A DNA stretch of 30,185 nt, from the NCBI GenBank assembly GCA_000969725.1, contig JXSR01S044825.1. The stretch is one strand, 5' to 3'. This document shows positions 10,649-22,056 of this stretch, piece after piece. A program made the position numbers and the translations under genes. How positions within the stretch are numbered: the stretch's first letter is position 1; each line of letters opens with the position of its first letter. Under the pieces are notes generated by a model that was given only the letters and a program-made list of their open reading frames with translations, was not told the origin of the DNA and did not search any database. The stretch comes from Ophiothrix spiculata. Its lineage: Eukaryota > Echinodermata > Ophiuroidea > Amphilepidida > Ophiotrichidae.

Positions 10649-11969
10649 AGGCATGAGAGGTTTTTTTTTTTTAGAATTGGACACGTAATTATCATGGCAT
10701 AGTGTAGGCTGCAGTGATTCAGCTATTCATGGAACAAAAATTTGAAAGCTAAAAATGTGAAAAAAGGAAAATCGACCAACCAGCCCTAGTTTCAATTTTA
10801 AAAAATCAGATTAAAAAGAGCAACAAAACAATCTATTTTAATGGCCTTAAAAATGGAAGGAAATAACCAAGTTGTTCAAGGGGAAATAGGCCTATTATCC
10901 AGGTACAAATTGTTGCCGATAGGGACCATATGCGAAGGGGACAAGAAAGTTTGGTCAATCGGTAAAATCTATTGTTTGGTACAAATAAGGCAATATTTTA
11001 ACAGCTTATTAGCAGTGATTGATATGGTAGGTGACATTTGAAAGAAAAGTGCCATGGTGTTTACAGAATTGGCGTTGTAAGTATTGAAGCCCGGGGATTG
11101 AAGTATGTTCACAGCAGACTGGGTCAAGATTGAGATAGATTATAAGGGCTTGTGAGCTATAGTGCATCGTGAAAATTTGAAATTGTAAGCTTCTTAAAAT
11201 TAAATTGTTTGAAGTTGTTCACTTTTAATAGAAAATGATATTTTTGGATAGAGAAGTAACCAAAGGATCTCTGAAATCAATCTGATGATAAAATTTAACC
11301 CAGATTTTTATCCTTATGTATAAATTGAACAGGATGTTAGATTGATAATAAAGAGTCAAATGAGTAAAACAGGCTGCAAGTTTTTCTCACAGATGCTTGC
11401 TTACGACTGCGGGATAACAATTTTTGGAACAAATAGTAAAATATCAAAAAATTGTTTGCATCCGTTTTGTGTGTGCAAATTTCAATGCACACTGAACGCA
11501 TGCTTTACTAATGCGTTTTGTTAATCAGTGGCCGCATTGCTGCGTAATATATATGTGAGTAATTATGCAGACTCAGTTGTGCCATCAAAGTTTCAGTAAA
11601 AAGTGACCGTTTTTATAATTTTTCTTGAAAACTAATATTTTGACCCTATTTTTTATTTCAGTATTTTAAAGTATGAAAAAAATGCTTTAACATACTGTAA
11701 AAATTTCAAAAATTGATGGAGCATTTACTATGTTACAAACATATCTCAAAATCGAGCATGGTGACCTATTTATTTTATTTTATATTCGTTATCAGCATAA
11801 ATAAATCTACTTAATACTAATTTTTAAAGAAAATCAATGGAAATTTTGAACCTATGAGAAAACTCTTTAAAATTTTAATTTCAATGTCATGCTTACCAGT
11901 TCAAAAATGGATATTTCAAAACATGAAAGTCTGATACTGACACTCACTTCTGTACTTTCCCTTTTGTCT
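10649..11969. other. No gene seen
   Basis: Unique AT-rich sequence; a TAGGCCTA octamer at 10887. Short + strand frames at 10841 and 11342 show no domain. Confidence 0.5.
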
Positions 11970-11972
11970 TAA

Positions 11973-12258
11973 GGGGCGCACCATTTGATTTTCAGGGGGG
12001 GCATGGAAGTTGGGGACGAGTCAAGTTTTTTTTTTAGCCGCCGAAGGCGGCAACATTTTTTTTTCCCGCCGCCTCTGGCGGCAAAGTTTTTTTTATTACA
12101 TTTTTTATGTTTTTCTTTACCTTGAAGTAGTTGGGTAAAGTTTTTTTTTTCTTACTCATCTTTAGGGCAAGATTTTTTTTTTCAACGCCTTCGGCGGCAA
12201 AGTTTTTTTTTTTCAAAAAACTTCCATGCCCCCCCCTGAGAATCAAATGGTGCGCCCC
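11973..12258 (+). mobile_element. PIF/Harbinger-like MITE, copy 1
   Basis: TIRs are GGGGCGCACCATTTGATTTT (left) and, complemented, GGGGCGCACCATTTGATTCT (right), extending through a G run to CATGGAAG. It is flanked by TAA on both sides (11970-11972, 12259-12261). A 3-bp TWA duplication with GGGGC ends is the signature of PIF/Harbinger elements. The interior has three GC-rich palindromes (GCCGCCGAAGGCGGC type), each followed by a T run. No transposase. Confidence 0.9.
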
Positions 12259-12647
12259 TAATCGATTTAATATCAGGTAGGCCTCAAAGATCATAGCCTA
12301 AACACCAATTGAAATTTGACATAAGACTTGTATCTTCATCGTTAATTGGTAATTAATTGTCTAGTCAAGTCTAATTAGATTAGTATTTGGGTGGACCAGG
12401 AGTAATTAGCATGTGATAAAGCTTAATTGAGCCCCACTCATTAAGAGATTTTGAGTAATTTAGTATAAGCATAGACCCTAAAGATATGGTATAAGCAGCC
12501 CACCATGGATGTCAAAGAACAGATAATTGACATTTGCTACTATGATACAGAAGTCTTGAGAAGGCTGACTAGGTTTCAGCATCTACATTTTCCAGTGAAT
12601 CATGTAATTCCTTGTAACTCAAGTAATGAATGTTTTAACAGATGTTA

Positions 12648-12928
12648 GGGGTGCACCATTTGATTCTCAGGGGGACATGGAAGTTTAAAAAAAAAAAAAC
12701 TTGCCGCCAAAGGCGAAAATCTTGACCCAATGTCAAAATCTGGACCAAATGACGAAAAGGGAAAAAAACTTTGCCAAACTACTTCAAGACAAAGAAAATC
12801 ATAAAAAATGCAATAAAAAAAACCCATGGCGGTGAAAAAAAATCTCCCCGCCTACGGTGGCGTAAAAACAAACAAACTTGACTTGACCCCAACTTCCATG
12901 CTCCCCCCATCATCAAATGGTGCGCCCC
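12648..12928 (-). mobile_element. PIF/Harbinger-like MITE, copy 2
   Basis: Same family as 11973-12258 but inverted. TIRs begin GGGGTGCACCATTTGATTC and, complemented on the right, GGGGCGCACCATTTGATGA. TTA lies on both sides (12645-12647, 12929-12931). CCAACTTCCATG at its right end mirrors CATGGAAGTTGG at the left of copy 1. The internal GC palindromes are decayed (GCCGCCAAAGGCG). Confidence 0.9.
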
Positions 12929-12931
12929 TTA

Positions 12932-13955
12932 CCAAAGCAACATTCAAACCCAAGTGCTTTATATCATATTTTGTCTTTTACAAAGATGCAAAGCTTCGAT
13001 TTGCTAAAACCCTGTCCATATGGGTTAAACTGCCTTTCTAAAAAACCTTGGTGGCCTGAACAAATATAAATACAAGGTAAAATTTGGTGACCAGAAAATT
13101 TCAAAATTGAATTGAATTGTAAAGGAAGCTAATTTTTGTTTCACAATTTGCCTAAAAACCACCAATTGTCAGACTGGCTTTTGAGAAAAGTCAAAATGCG
13201 CATAGGCCTATATGTAGGGTCATATTTAGAAAGTTGCAAAGGGGCACCTTGGGATACAAATTTATACAGCATTAGACATTTTAACTCATCAGGATTCTCT
13301 TTACACCTCGGGGAAGATCTCTTTTCCGATATTATTATTAAAAAGTTCACATTAGGTCAGAGATGACTTGCGAAATCACTTTGTTTTGATCAATGATGTG
13401 ATAAAAACTTTGAGAACTTTGTGAAAAACAATTATTCTGAAATCATGAAATACAAGAAGGGATTTAAAATCTTAAAACAATACAATTGTAATTATTTCAA
13501 TAAATAATCTTGTGTTAATTAGAATTAATCACATAATCCCATTAATTATTTTGGTCTGGTAATTTCTATGGTCTAAAACATATACACAATATACAACAAG
13601 GTTATCGTTCTAGTTCACACATCTTTTTCTTTTGTTTCAAAAAAATAATTTTTATTTTGAAAAACAAATTCATCAATAATTTTTTTACATTATTATGTAT
13701 GTTTTTTATAATTTGGTACAACTTTGAACACCTTGATATATCTTGTACTGTTGGTTCGTTAAATGGGTAATGATTTGGAAGATGTTGGTCCAAAACTGAC
13801 CTAACCATCATCTTCTACATGCAAATCCACATCTAGAAATGTATACTTTTATATGGATTTACTTATCGGTTGCAAAGCATAAAATATTTCTGAAAATGAG
13901 GGGTTTTAATACTGTGCCCTCAATATAATTAGACCTTTATGTTCTCTCCTGAGCA
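12932..13955. other. No gene seen
   Basis: Overlapping open frames on both strands at 13136-13366 show no known domain and have no splice context; the rest is AT-rich. Confidence 0.45.
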
Positions 13956-14158
13956 CAGTGGCATAACCAGATATTGTCATTTGAAGGAGCGAGCAGGACT
14001 TAACAATTTTTATAGGGGGCAAAAAAATTCTTGCTCAGACACAAAAGTAAACCCATAAAAGGGTTAAGTTTTGCATAAATACATCAACAGTGTATTAAAT
14101 TGATTTTTCTGGGGGAGTATGGGGGAAGCCAGCCCCTACCCCTCTGGTTATGTCACCG
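13956..14158. mobile_element. MITE related to the 2940 element
   Basis: The left end CAGTGGCATAACCAG and the complement of the right end CGGTGACATAACCAG form TIRs over a ~200-bp non-coding interior. Flanks TGAGCA and TGAGTA are similar but too short to prove an 8-bp hAT duplication. The end sequence is close to that of the 2940-3272 element. Confidence 0.72.
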
Positions 14159-14580
14159 TGAGTAAATCATCATCATTAGTAAATGTTAAAAAAGATCATT
14201 CATGATTAGTTTAGTTATGTGGTATGACCAATAACTGTAAATTTGCTTGAAGAGAAATTGATAAAAGCATATTTATAGCTGATGAAACTGATGACATCTT
14301 TGATGTAGGTAATCGTGACAGTGACTGATATGAGCCTTCACCATAATCAGTGCTACATGAAGCTACTATGAATGTAACCAAAGTGACACAAATGTTTGGG
14401 TTCAGAGCAGGTTCAATCTTATCCTCAAAGCAAATGTTATTGTAGGGAAGGTGGGTGATAAATAACCACATCAAATAGGGAATGATGGGTGCTTCCTACT
14501 CAAGTCTGCTTGTATAAAAGTCAAAAAGAATAAAGTTGAAATAGCAAAAGAATGGAAATTCTAATTTGGTCCACTTTTGC

Positions 14581-14629
14581 AGTTTCGCACCCCATCCACA
14601 TCCTAAAAAAAATCCTGGCTACAGACCTG
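14581..14629 (-). mobile_element. Fragment of the same hAT-like repeat
   Basis: The reverse complement reads CAGGTCTGTAGCCAGGATTT and continues into a GGGGTGCG stretch, matching the outer end of CAGTGGCRTAGCCAGG elements. Only one end is seen. Confidence 0.45.
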
Positions 14630-16938
14630 CTGGGAACAAATGCTTTCTAACAAACATATTTTATACAATGCTATATTAAACATCATCAAAATTTCTGTTC
14701 TTATCCAAAAGCATATTAGAAATAATTTTGAGACAGATGATGGACAGTCTTTCACAATGCTCCAAATTTTATTCACTTTGTAACTTTTGAAAAATAAGTT
14801 ACTTTAGCTTCAAGATTGTTGAACATGGGGTACCAAAAAGTATATGTAAAGAGTATCATTTTTTTTCAGGATAAAAAAACATTTTTAATTTTGACATTTG
14901 TGAACATCCTTCAACAAGGTATCCTTCCATTCCTTATGAATTTTAATTATACCAAATTGATAAATAAAGTTATGCCAATTGAAAATTAGAATAATTTGTT
15001 ACTTTAAGTTTCTGTCAGAATTCTCTTGACATTCACAATGGATTCAGATTATAACTGTGGCTGAAGATGTTCAACATGCTAGTTGCATTTTTTATTTTGA
15101 ATCATACATGAGGAAACATCTCATAATGGAGGATGTGCAGTGTTATTGAGAGTGACGGTAATAACCTAGCCTAAAGATTTATGTTTTGTTTTTGTGTTTT
15201 CTTTTTGTATAGGACCCAAATCAAAACTGAAACTTAGACTGATCTAATATTTCTAGCCTCAAGAACAATTAGTGTGAATTTCAGTGTTGCAAAAAGTGTC
15301 AAGTGATAGTATAAGAGTATATAGGCCTACATGTAGAAGTAACAGCAAACCAGTTTTGAGATGAAGAATCAGGTCTGCAAGTCATCTATTGGAAGCCAAA
15401 GGATTGTCTATAGTTAACAGTCTACTGGTTAACAGAGTGTTATAAGTCGAACTACATTAAAGCAATACTATAAGATTTTGATCAGAAATGGTTTTGAGTA
15501 AAAACAGCCTAAAATAAAGGAATGTGACTGTCAGAGTCTGAGTGTTTTCAAGTGCATTTTGTCAAAAACTTGTAATGCCATAGAAAAATGGATAAAAAGC
15601 ACATGTGCTCTCCTATACGATATACATGTGGAATTAAATTCGGGATCCCAAATTTAATTCAACAAATGGCCATAACAGAAAAAGTAAGCATATTTAAGCC
15701 AATTCGTTTGGATGGTATTAATACAAATGTACTACCAAAACAAACCCAATAAGCTAAAAAAGTCAAAAGTCATGGATGACAGGGGGTGTTTCATTTTAAG
15801 ACTTTATAGTATTGGTTTAAGGACGAAGACTGTTTTATTTTTTATTTTTTCTATTTCAAAGTAGTGAAAGGACTTTTTGGACACCCTGTACGAACCTTTT
15901 TAAAATATGCCAAAGAAACCTATAGGCCTGCTCCAAATCTGAAACTGGATGTTTTGATTAAAAGCGGACAAAATTTAGATCAAAGCAATTGCAATTCTTA
16001 CCGGATGACATCATTTCCAGTGTTTAGAGATTTATATGTTGAAATTTCTCCTACAGAACATAAATCTAATTACAAGTATGTTTAATTCTTGCACATGGCT
16101 CTTGTGTTTAGTTTCAATCCAACATTAATTAAACCACATGGGAGGAATGTGTTCGGCAAACTATAGAAGACTTGAAAGTTGAGCGAAAAGTTACAGAGCC
16201 ATTCTCATGCATATTTACAACATAAGGATGTATGGTCATGTTTTATGGCAATTAATGTCGGAAATGTGCCGTGACAGAAAAAGGACCATTTTAATTACTT
16301 TTGTTACATATTATCACAGTAATCATTCTCTAAAATTTACTATGTGATAAGAGTTTTATTTCCCTTAAATTCCATTTAAAATATATTTTGGTTAAAATAG
16401 GAAACAATTTTGTAGAAACAATGTGTTTAATTTCTCAGACCATTAACTTCAGGAAATAAGAATGTAGTTTTTTAAAAGATTTAATTATTTTGAGTAAATA
16501 CAGACAAAAGATCAAATAATTAATTGTAAAATTTTCTTTAAATAACTTTATGCATTAATTTGACCTGTGCTTTGGTCCTCATTCAATCATGAAAATATTC
16601 ATGAAGTAATTAAATTTCACTTCATATTTTAATCAAAGATGGATGTATATTTGTATTCAGATTATCTCGGCCAATCTTGTTTGCCTAACTTGATTAAAAA
16701 TTTGAATTGAATTAGTACAGGACTGCATAGCATGCCACAAATTGGATGATGGTGAATGGGATCTTGCCTTCTAGCAGTCCTGGTAGTGTCACTCCCTATT
16801 CAAAGGTGTAACACATGATACAGAAAATACCGGGTTTTTATTCGTGTGATTTTGAGTACATTTTCAGACATTTTGACCCCTTTTTTTTGTACATGAAAAC
16901 GAGTATAAATTGCCCTTTAAAAAACACCCCCTGTTTAC
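14630..16938. other. No gene recognised
   Basis: Contains the 30-bp palindrome at 15631. A 73-codon + strand frame at 15864-16085 (FGHPVRTFLKYAKETY) begins at GTG and matches nothing I know. Confidence 0.4.
15631..15660. repeat. 30-bp palindrome centred on GGGATCCC
   Basis: GAATTAAATT, C, GGGATCCC, A, AATTTAATTC: symmetric at 28 of 30 positions. Two ACATGTG direct repeats lie just upstream (15601, 15624). Confidence 0.85.
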
Positions 16939-16942
16939 ATTT

Positions 16943-17208
16943 GTGATGGCTCACCCGATAAGGGGAGGGGGGGGGGAGACGTGGCTATTGATATCAATTT
17001 TGATTTCATCATTTCATCTGTTACAGCATTTTCTAAGCTTTAAAATGACCCCTTGTTGAAATTGATCAAGGCGATCAAACTTTACAACAAAAAACCTGCT
17101 GGAAATTCTTATTATTTTCTTTATTTTTTGCTGCCTATTTTCATCAAAAAAAAAGTTTCTCGAAAAGTGTTTTGTCGCAAAGTCCCCCTTTTCGGGGTGA
17201 GTCATCAC
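16943..17208 (-). mobile_element. MITE family A, copy 2 (4-bp target duplication)
   Basis: Inverted relative to 9101-9358 and flanked by ATTT on both sides (16939-16942, 17209-17212). TIRs are GTGATGGCTCACCC and its mirror GGGGTGAGTCATCAC. A 10-base G run lies just inside the left end. Four-base duplications would fit a Sola-like transposase, but this is a guess from length alone. Confidence 0.88.
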
Positions 17209-17212
17209 ATTT

Positions 17213-18292
17213 AAAGTATACTTGCACAAAATAGTCATTTTTTAACATTTCAAGAACATTCACTTAAACCTCATTTTCTTTTCTAAGGAGACCGCTGGTA
17301 CACCATACCACTCGAGATGAATAATCCAAATCCAAATGTATAATACAATTACCCCAATATTTGACTTGACTGAGACTTGTTCATGATTCTTATTATTATA
17401 GGGAAATTCTAGGAAAAAATAAAGCTTTGCAAATGGTAAGATTTTTAAATTCTCATGTCTAAAATGTTTTTAATCGTGAACAACAAAGCACAAAAATATA
17501 CTCTTAATAAAAAATTTAGTAAAGCGTCGTCAAAAAGGACCCTCTTTAATAAAATCGTTCACATTTATTTGGCGAAAAAGGGAATGATCATTCATACACA
17601 ATGGACAATATGAGTGACCGCGGGTCTAGCAGTATGATGAGTGATCACAAAGTGTGGTAATGTTGGGTTCCGACGTATTGGACAATCTGGTATTTAGTTG
17701 GTATCCTGAATTAGGGGTGGGGACTTCCAGCTGTAAGCCAGTATTTCTTAAACAACAGATTTTGCTCAATTTCATTGGTTATGTCCATTTTATGCAACAT
17801 GATATTTATAAGTTCAACACATCATAGGTTTCACATTTATAACTTGAGATATATGTCTAATAATAATATATACTTCTCGGTAACTCTATACATATTTTTC
17901 AGAAAAAAATATAATCTGTAGCATCACAGCTTGAAAGCCATTTTTGGTTTAAAAACTTTCAAATCAGTTATGTACAAAACCTATGTATTTATTAAATTAA
18001 CCCTGTTGCTTCATACAAGATTAGGCTTGGTCCTTTGTCTTTAGATTAGGTCCTCAACAATTTTAAGGGCATCAGAAAATCTTGCAATGTCCTGCTCTAG
18101 AAAATTGCAAATTTGCCTCTATATTAAAGTTAGTCATAGATGTACGTTAGTTGTATAAGCAAAATATCACTAGTTATCTTGCCAGGAAGGGTGCAGGAGG
18201 TCCAGGGTTCAGAACCAGGAGGAACCATTCATTTTTCAGTGATATGAAGATTCTGATATTGAAGGTTGAGAGCACAAAGGCTGTATTTGCAA
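17213..18292. other. No gene seen
   Basis: Unique AT-rich sequence between MITE family A copy 2 and the SINE. Confidence 0.5.
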
Positions 18293-18563
18293 GGGGAAGC
18301 GGGTTGGCGCAGCGGTAGTTTCCTCGCCTTGCACCAATGAGGTCCCGGGTTCGAGCCCCGTGCCCGGCGCTTCATGTGCATTTGGTTTTCAGTCCATGCT
18401 CGCTTCCGCAGGTTTTTCTCCGGGTCCTCCGGTTTTCCTCCTGCACTAAAACTGAATATTAAAGAAAGATCTAGGACCCCAATGGAAATAAGCTTCATTA
18501 GAGGCTTTCTTGGGTTATCCTTGGCTATCAGCCTAAAGAACTCTTTCTTTCTTTCTTTCTTTA
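18293..18563 (+). mobile_element. tRNA-derived SINE
   Basis: The 5' head is tRNA-like, with a box A (TGGCGCAGCGG, 18305-18315) and a box B (GGTTCGAGCCC, 18348-18358) 32 bases apart, the internal RNA polymerase III promoter. A conserved-looking centre follows (CTCCGGTTTTCCTCC, near 18427-18441), similar to the core shared by broadly distributed invertebrate SINEs of the MetaSINE type. That family name is from memory and unverified. The 3' end is a (CTTT)n tail at about 18543-18562. No clear target-site duplication was found, so the copy is probably old. The 112-codon frame on the opposite strand is an artefact of this element. Confidence 0.88.
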
Positions 18564-18740
18564 ACAACCCCTAGAACAACAGGTTTCAAGACCTGATGGT
18601 ACTTCAAGATGCATTGAATATTCTATAACACAGGTGTATAAGATCTTTGATCTGTAAAGACCCATTAGGTCTTGGAAGCCTCTGTTGGGATTGTTGAAAT
18701 GCAGACAGCCTCAATGTGTCTCTTCTGCAGTGTTATACCC

Positions 18741-19066
18741 TGGTTACATAACCTTGCGGCGAGGTTAGGATGTGTTTATGGCATCATATCGAGTAGAAAT
18801 TCAGCGAACAATGATCGGACATAGACGGGTGTCCTGACAGAGACTGGGCTGTGTCCATAAGATATAGACATGCTGAAAACATGCCGCAAGAATTTAACTC
18901 CAAGTTAAAACCCTGTTGCTCGTTAATGATGTCTTAAATTATGGTCACATAACAATCGGCGACCGACTGTTCACCAACCAGGAAACGCAAGCATTCACCG
19001 ATGTCACACTGATATTTCGTTGTTGCGTCTTCCTTAGGTGTTGCAGCAACCGGTGGTTATGTGACC
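18741..19066 (+). repeat. TIR repeat family B, copy 2 with a third internal end
   Basis: TGGTTACATAACC (18741-18753) and the complement of GGTTATGTGACCA (19054-19066) are matching ends. A third copy of the motif, TGGTCACATAAC, sits inside at 18942, forming a second 125-bp inverted pair with the right end. It is diverged from the copy at 10323-10648. Transposon class unknown. Confidence 0.68.
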
Positions 19067-19859
19067 ATCGCATCAAGATGCTGTGATCTGTGATCTAGCA
19101 CATAAACCTGTGTGATGATTTACATTTGTACTTTACACCCAGAGAATTCAGTCAAGTTCAGAAAAGAGTCAAGTTCAACCATACACAATGGCAAGGAGCC
19201 AATATGATCAAGTTCATAGGTCTCCCCAAATTAAATGGGATTCCCCAAGAGACCGAGAATCAATAGTACCAGAAACTAGTACCAGCTAGCCAGGTATGGT
19301 GGCAAAGCATTTCCAGTCTATTTCATTCATAATTTTGTATAAAATCAAACTACCTAGGGGGTGCTGCGATTTCACGCTGTTGAGTGCAAATTACTGTAAA
19401 TAAATACACACATTTGAATAAAACTCTGCGATGATAGAATTATCAATTGCGAATACTGATGGGTGAAGATGCCAGTCATCTACCGTGCCATTCGAAAATG
19501 CCTTGTGTTGCATCTGTATTTATTGCAAATCTTGGACAAAGTATGCTGCAGGAAAAATACAAGACCCAATTTTCGAAGAATTTGCCTGGTAGCATGTTAA
19601 CAATGTTTGGAATAGAGACTATACTGACATACCAACGCAGTGGGCTGTGAGTGACTGCAAATCAGCGATTCAGATCAATTTCTCACATAGCCAGCCAGTA
19701 CTTGAGTCTGACACCCTACTCCGTCCACAGACTCAGCTGATTTCACATGGAATTTCCCTTTTATACTGTGTGAAGTGGCTAGCGTTTTAGTAAAATAAGC
19801 CACCAGAAAGGGACTAGTCTGTCGGCTTGTAAGCAAGTCACTGCACTGTGTTCTTTTGT
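19067..19859. other. No gene recognised
   Basis: TCAAGTTCA occurs three times between 19150 and 19220. Frames at 19447-19650 (+) and 19675-19974 (-) carry no recognised motif. Confidence 0.4.
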
Positions 19860-20918
19860 GGCATGTTTGACAGATAGGTTGACTTGTAACTTCCAGTCTG
19901 GATGAGGAGAATTGTTTCATAGAATTGGTGGTGAGCCAACATGAAGAAGAAATTTTGTTCGATTGTGGCAGCATGAGGGAAAAAACACATTTGCAAGTTA
20001 CTTGGTAAAATGTGTGCAGATCGTAGGAGTTGATACCATCTCATTTAAGCTCATTTATTCAAAGTCTTTGTTGAACGGACATGTGGTGATTCTTTGAAAT
20101 AATTGGATATTTTGTGTGTCGGTTTCTAATTTGATTGTGTGACGCAATTAGAGCATTGCCGGTTTTGTGACTAAATTGGATAAATAGTGGACAATTATTA
20201 TTGTCTGATTGCATCGCACAACTGTTTGTGTAGCAGTATTTTTAGCACAGCCTCTTACCATTTGGAAACCAGTCATGAACTGATTTGAGCAATGAATTTT
20301 AAGATATGGACTCAAAACTGGTAGTTGGACTAGTGAACACATGTTTTTTGGAATATCATATGTGTGCCTTTGAATTTGATATGATGATATTTGAGTCTAA
20401 CACGATTGTATGAAAGTGAAATTTTCAACATATTTGAGAATGCAAATTGCTTCTGAGTTTCAGGAAAAAAACAATTTATCTTTGATGGAATTGTTTTTCC
20501 AAAAGTATTAAAGATTATTGGTAGTACTATTCTATGGAATACCTTTTGGATAATTGTTTTTGATTACAAAATATTGCATATAATAAGTTTGCTAACTACC
20601 TCTAAGTGGAATTTTTTGCATTTTAAAGAGCTGGTTTTGTTGTGATTAAAGTTTCTCAGTACATTGACCATCTGACTACTAATATGGTGGATTGTGTTGA
20701 TTTACATTTGTATTATCTTGAGAATTTAATTTTGTTTGGAGAAAGCTGGAAGAAAACACTACCAAACTGCAAATTTGTTTAAACCATTGTGATGTTTGTA
20801 GCAAAACTTTTGACCTGTAGTATAAAAGTTTGTTAGTGCTGTGGCCATCTGGGTAAACCAATAGGAGTTGAGTTTCTGTCTTTGTTTATAAAGTGGAATG
20901 ATTTGTTTTGATTTCTAG

Positions 20919-21019
20919 GAGTCAAATACAAGGTTCACAATCAGTACTGCTTTCACTGAGTGACTGACTGGCTGGCCTGGTGGTACGAGAGAAAGGAGTT
21001 TAGACCGAGATTGGTATCC
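20919..21019 (+). other. Possible untranslated leader exon upstream of laminin
   Basis: An acceptor-like tract (TTTGTTTTGATTTCTAG) ends at 20918, and a donor-like GTGAGT begins at 21020, bounding 101 nt of GC-richer sequence. No useful reading frame is present. It lies 1.0 kb upstream of the laminin start codon, inside a region with strong G over C bias on the + strand. It could be a 5' UTR exon, but splice-like motifs occur by chance and there is no transcript evidence. Confidence 0.2.
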
Positions 21020-21825
21020 GTGAGTACAGGACTTGTTGGATGGATCAGGAGACTAAGTGACTTGGAATGTAATTGTAAGAGATGTTAAGCTTATGCTACA
21101 AATTGCAAGCAGTGACTGCGTATTGATAGCTTTTTTTGATATTAGCAAAGTCCAGGAAAGTAGGAATCAATCCAGTGGAATTATTTTTTGCCAGGACAGT
21201 ACCTTATGATTTGTGTTTTATTGTGAAAATAACAAAGCTGTGTCTGGTCTACATGTATAGCAAAAATGTCTGAACATTTATGATGACAAAAGGGTTGAGA
21301 CAATCCATTGGAATTTGAAAGAATTGTAAGGCTGATAATAACTGCAAATTTATTCTGCTGAACTGATATCATGAAATCTTGAATGAAAATTTATTGCGCA
21401 GCTCACCTTCAATGAGCAATCCTACATATCATTGTGTTTTTAAATAAAGTGCTCTGATTTTGTGAAAAACAGAATTTTGACCAGATTGAATAAACATAAG
21501 GAATCTTTCAGGTCATCATGATGCCACAAGTCACCTTACTTTATCTAGGGCAGTATCACCATGCACAGTATGTGATATTTACCAGGGATATTTGCGCTCT
21601 CTGAGTGAGATAAGTCAGTTTTTTGCTGCAAGGGTTTTGTGATGTCCATCTAAGGGGTTATCTCCTGGACCCATCACCTGATACCGGTGGGATCACTTGC
21701 TCCATTTGCTACATATCTGAGGATCAAGAAAACACATCGAGTCTGAAATGTTATATGGCTGGTGGAATGTGCACTAGATCTTGACACATTGCTAAGGGGA
21801 GATAGTGTGATAAATGGATGGATGT

Positions 21826-21999
21826 TGTTGGAATAAACCATTGGGAGTAGAATTGGGAGCTTTCGTAGTTGGAATAAAGTGATAAAGCAGAATCCAATGA
21901 GAATAATGAGAATAAACTGATGTAGCAGAATAAGCTTGGAATATACCATTGGAGTTTATTCTCATATTTGTTGGAATAAACTGAAAGTTGGAATATATC
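21826..21999 (+). repeat. Degenerate TTGGAATAAAC repeats with an internal hairpin
   Basis: TTGGAATA recurs near 21829, 21870, 21936, 21971 and 21988, in several copies extended to TTGGAATAAA, with AGCAGAAT and ACCATTGG pieces each repeated. Within it ATGAGAATAAACT (21906-21918) and AGTTTATTCTCAT (21953-21965) are perfect 13-bp inverted repeats around a 34-nt loop. It ends about 60 bases before the laminin ATG, so it would sit in the 5' UTR if that exon is not preceded by a nearby acceptor. Confidence 0.6.
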
Positions 22000-22056
22000 T
22001 TTTATAGTGGAACAAAATATTGGAGCCAAATTTGTTCAATTGTGGAGAAACTAACA

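Larger units (their letters stand above)
19860..22056 (+). promoter_or_regulatory. Candidate promoter/leader region of the laminin gene
   Basis: This stretch directly precedes the laminin start codon and lacks recognisable transposons. Counting bases in 20881-21180 gives about 80 G to 39 C, a marked skew typical of transcribed strands downstream of a start site. The last 230 bases carry imperfect repeats of TTGGAATAAAC and a 13-bp inverted repeat (listed separately). No convincing TATA box or CpG island was seen, so the start site is not placed. Confidence 0.3.

Noticed and set aside
12040-12220. GC hairpins followed by T runs as rho-independent terminators
   Set aside because: The window is eukaryotic and the hairpins are repeated parts of a MITE.
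12034-12294. 86-codon frame on the - strand rich in Lys/Phe
   Set aside because: It is the translation of poly-T runs and TIRs of the Harbinger-like MITE.
18229-18567. 112-codon frame on the - strand and 66-codon frame on the + strand
   Set aside because: Both are translations of the SINE and its CTTT tail.
19675-19974. 99-codon frame on the - strand
   Set aside because: Low information (S/T/Q-rich), overlaps another open frame, no family resemblance.
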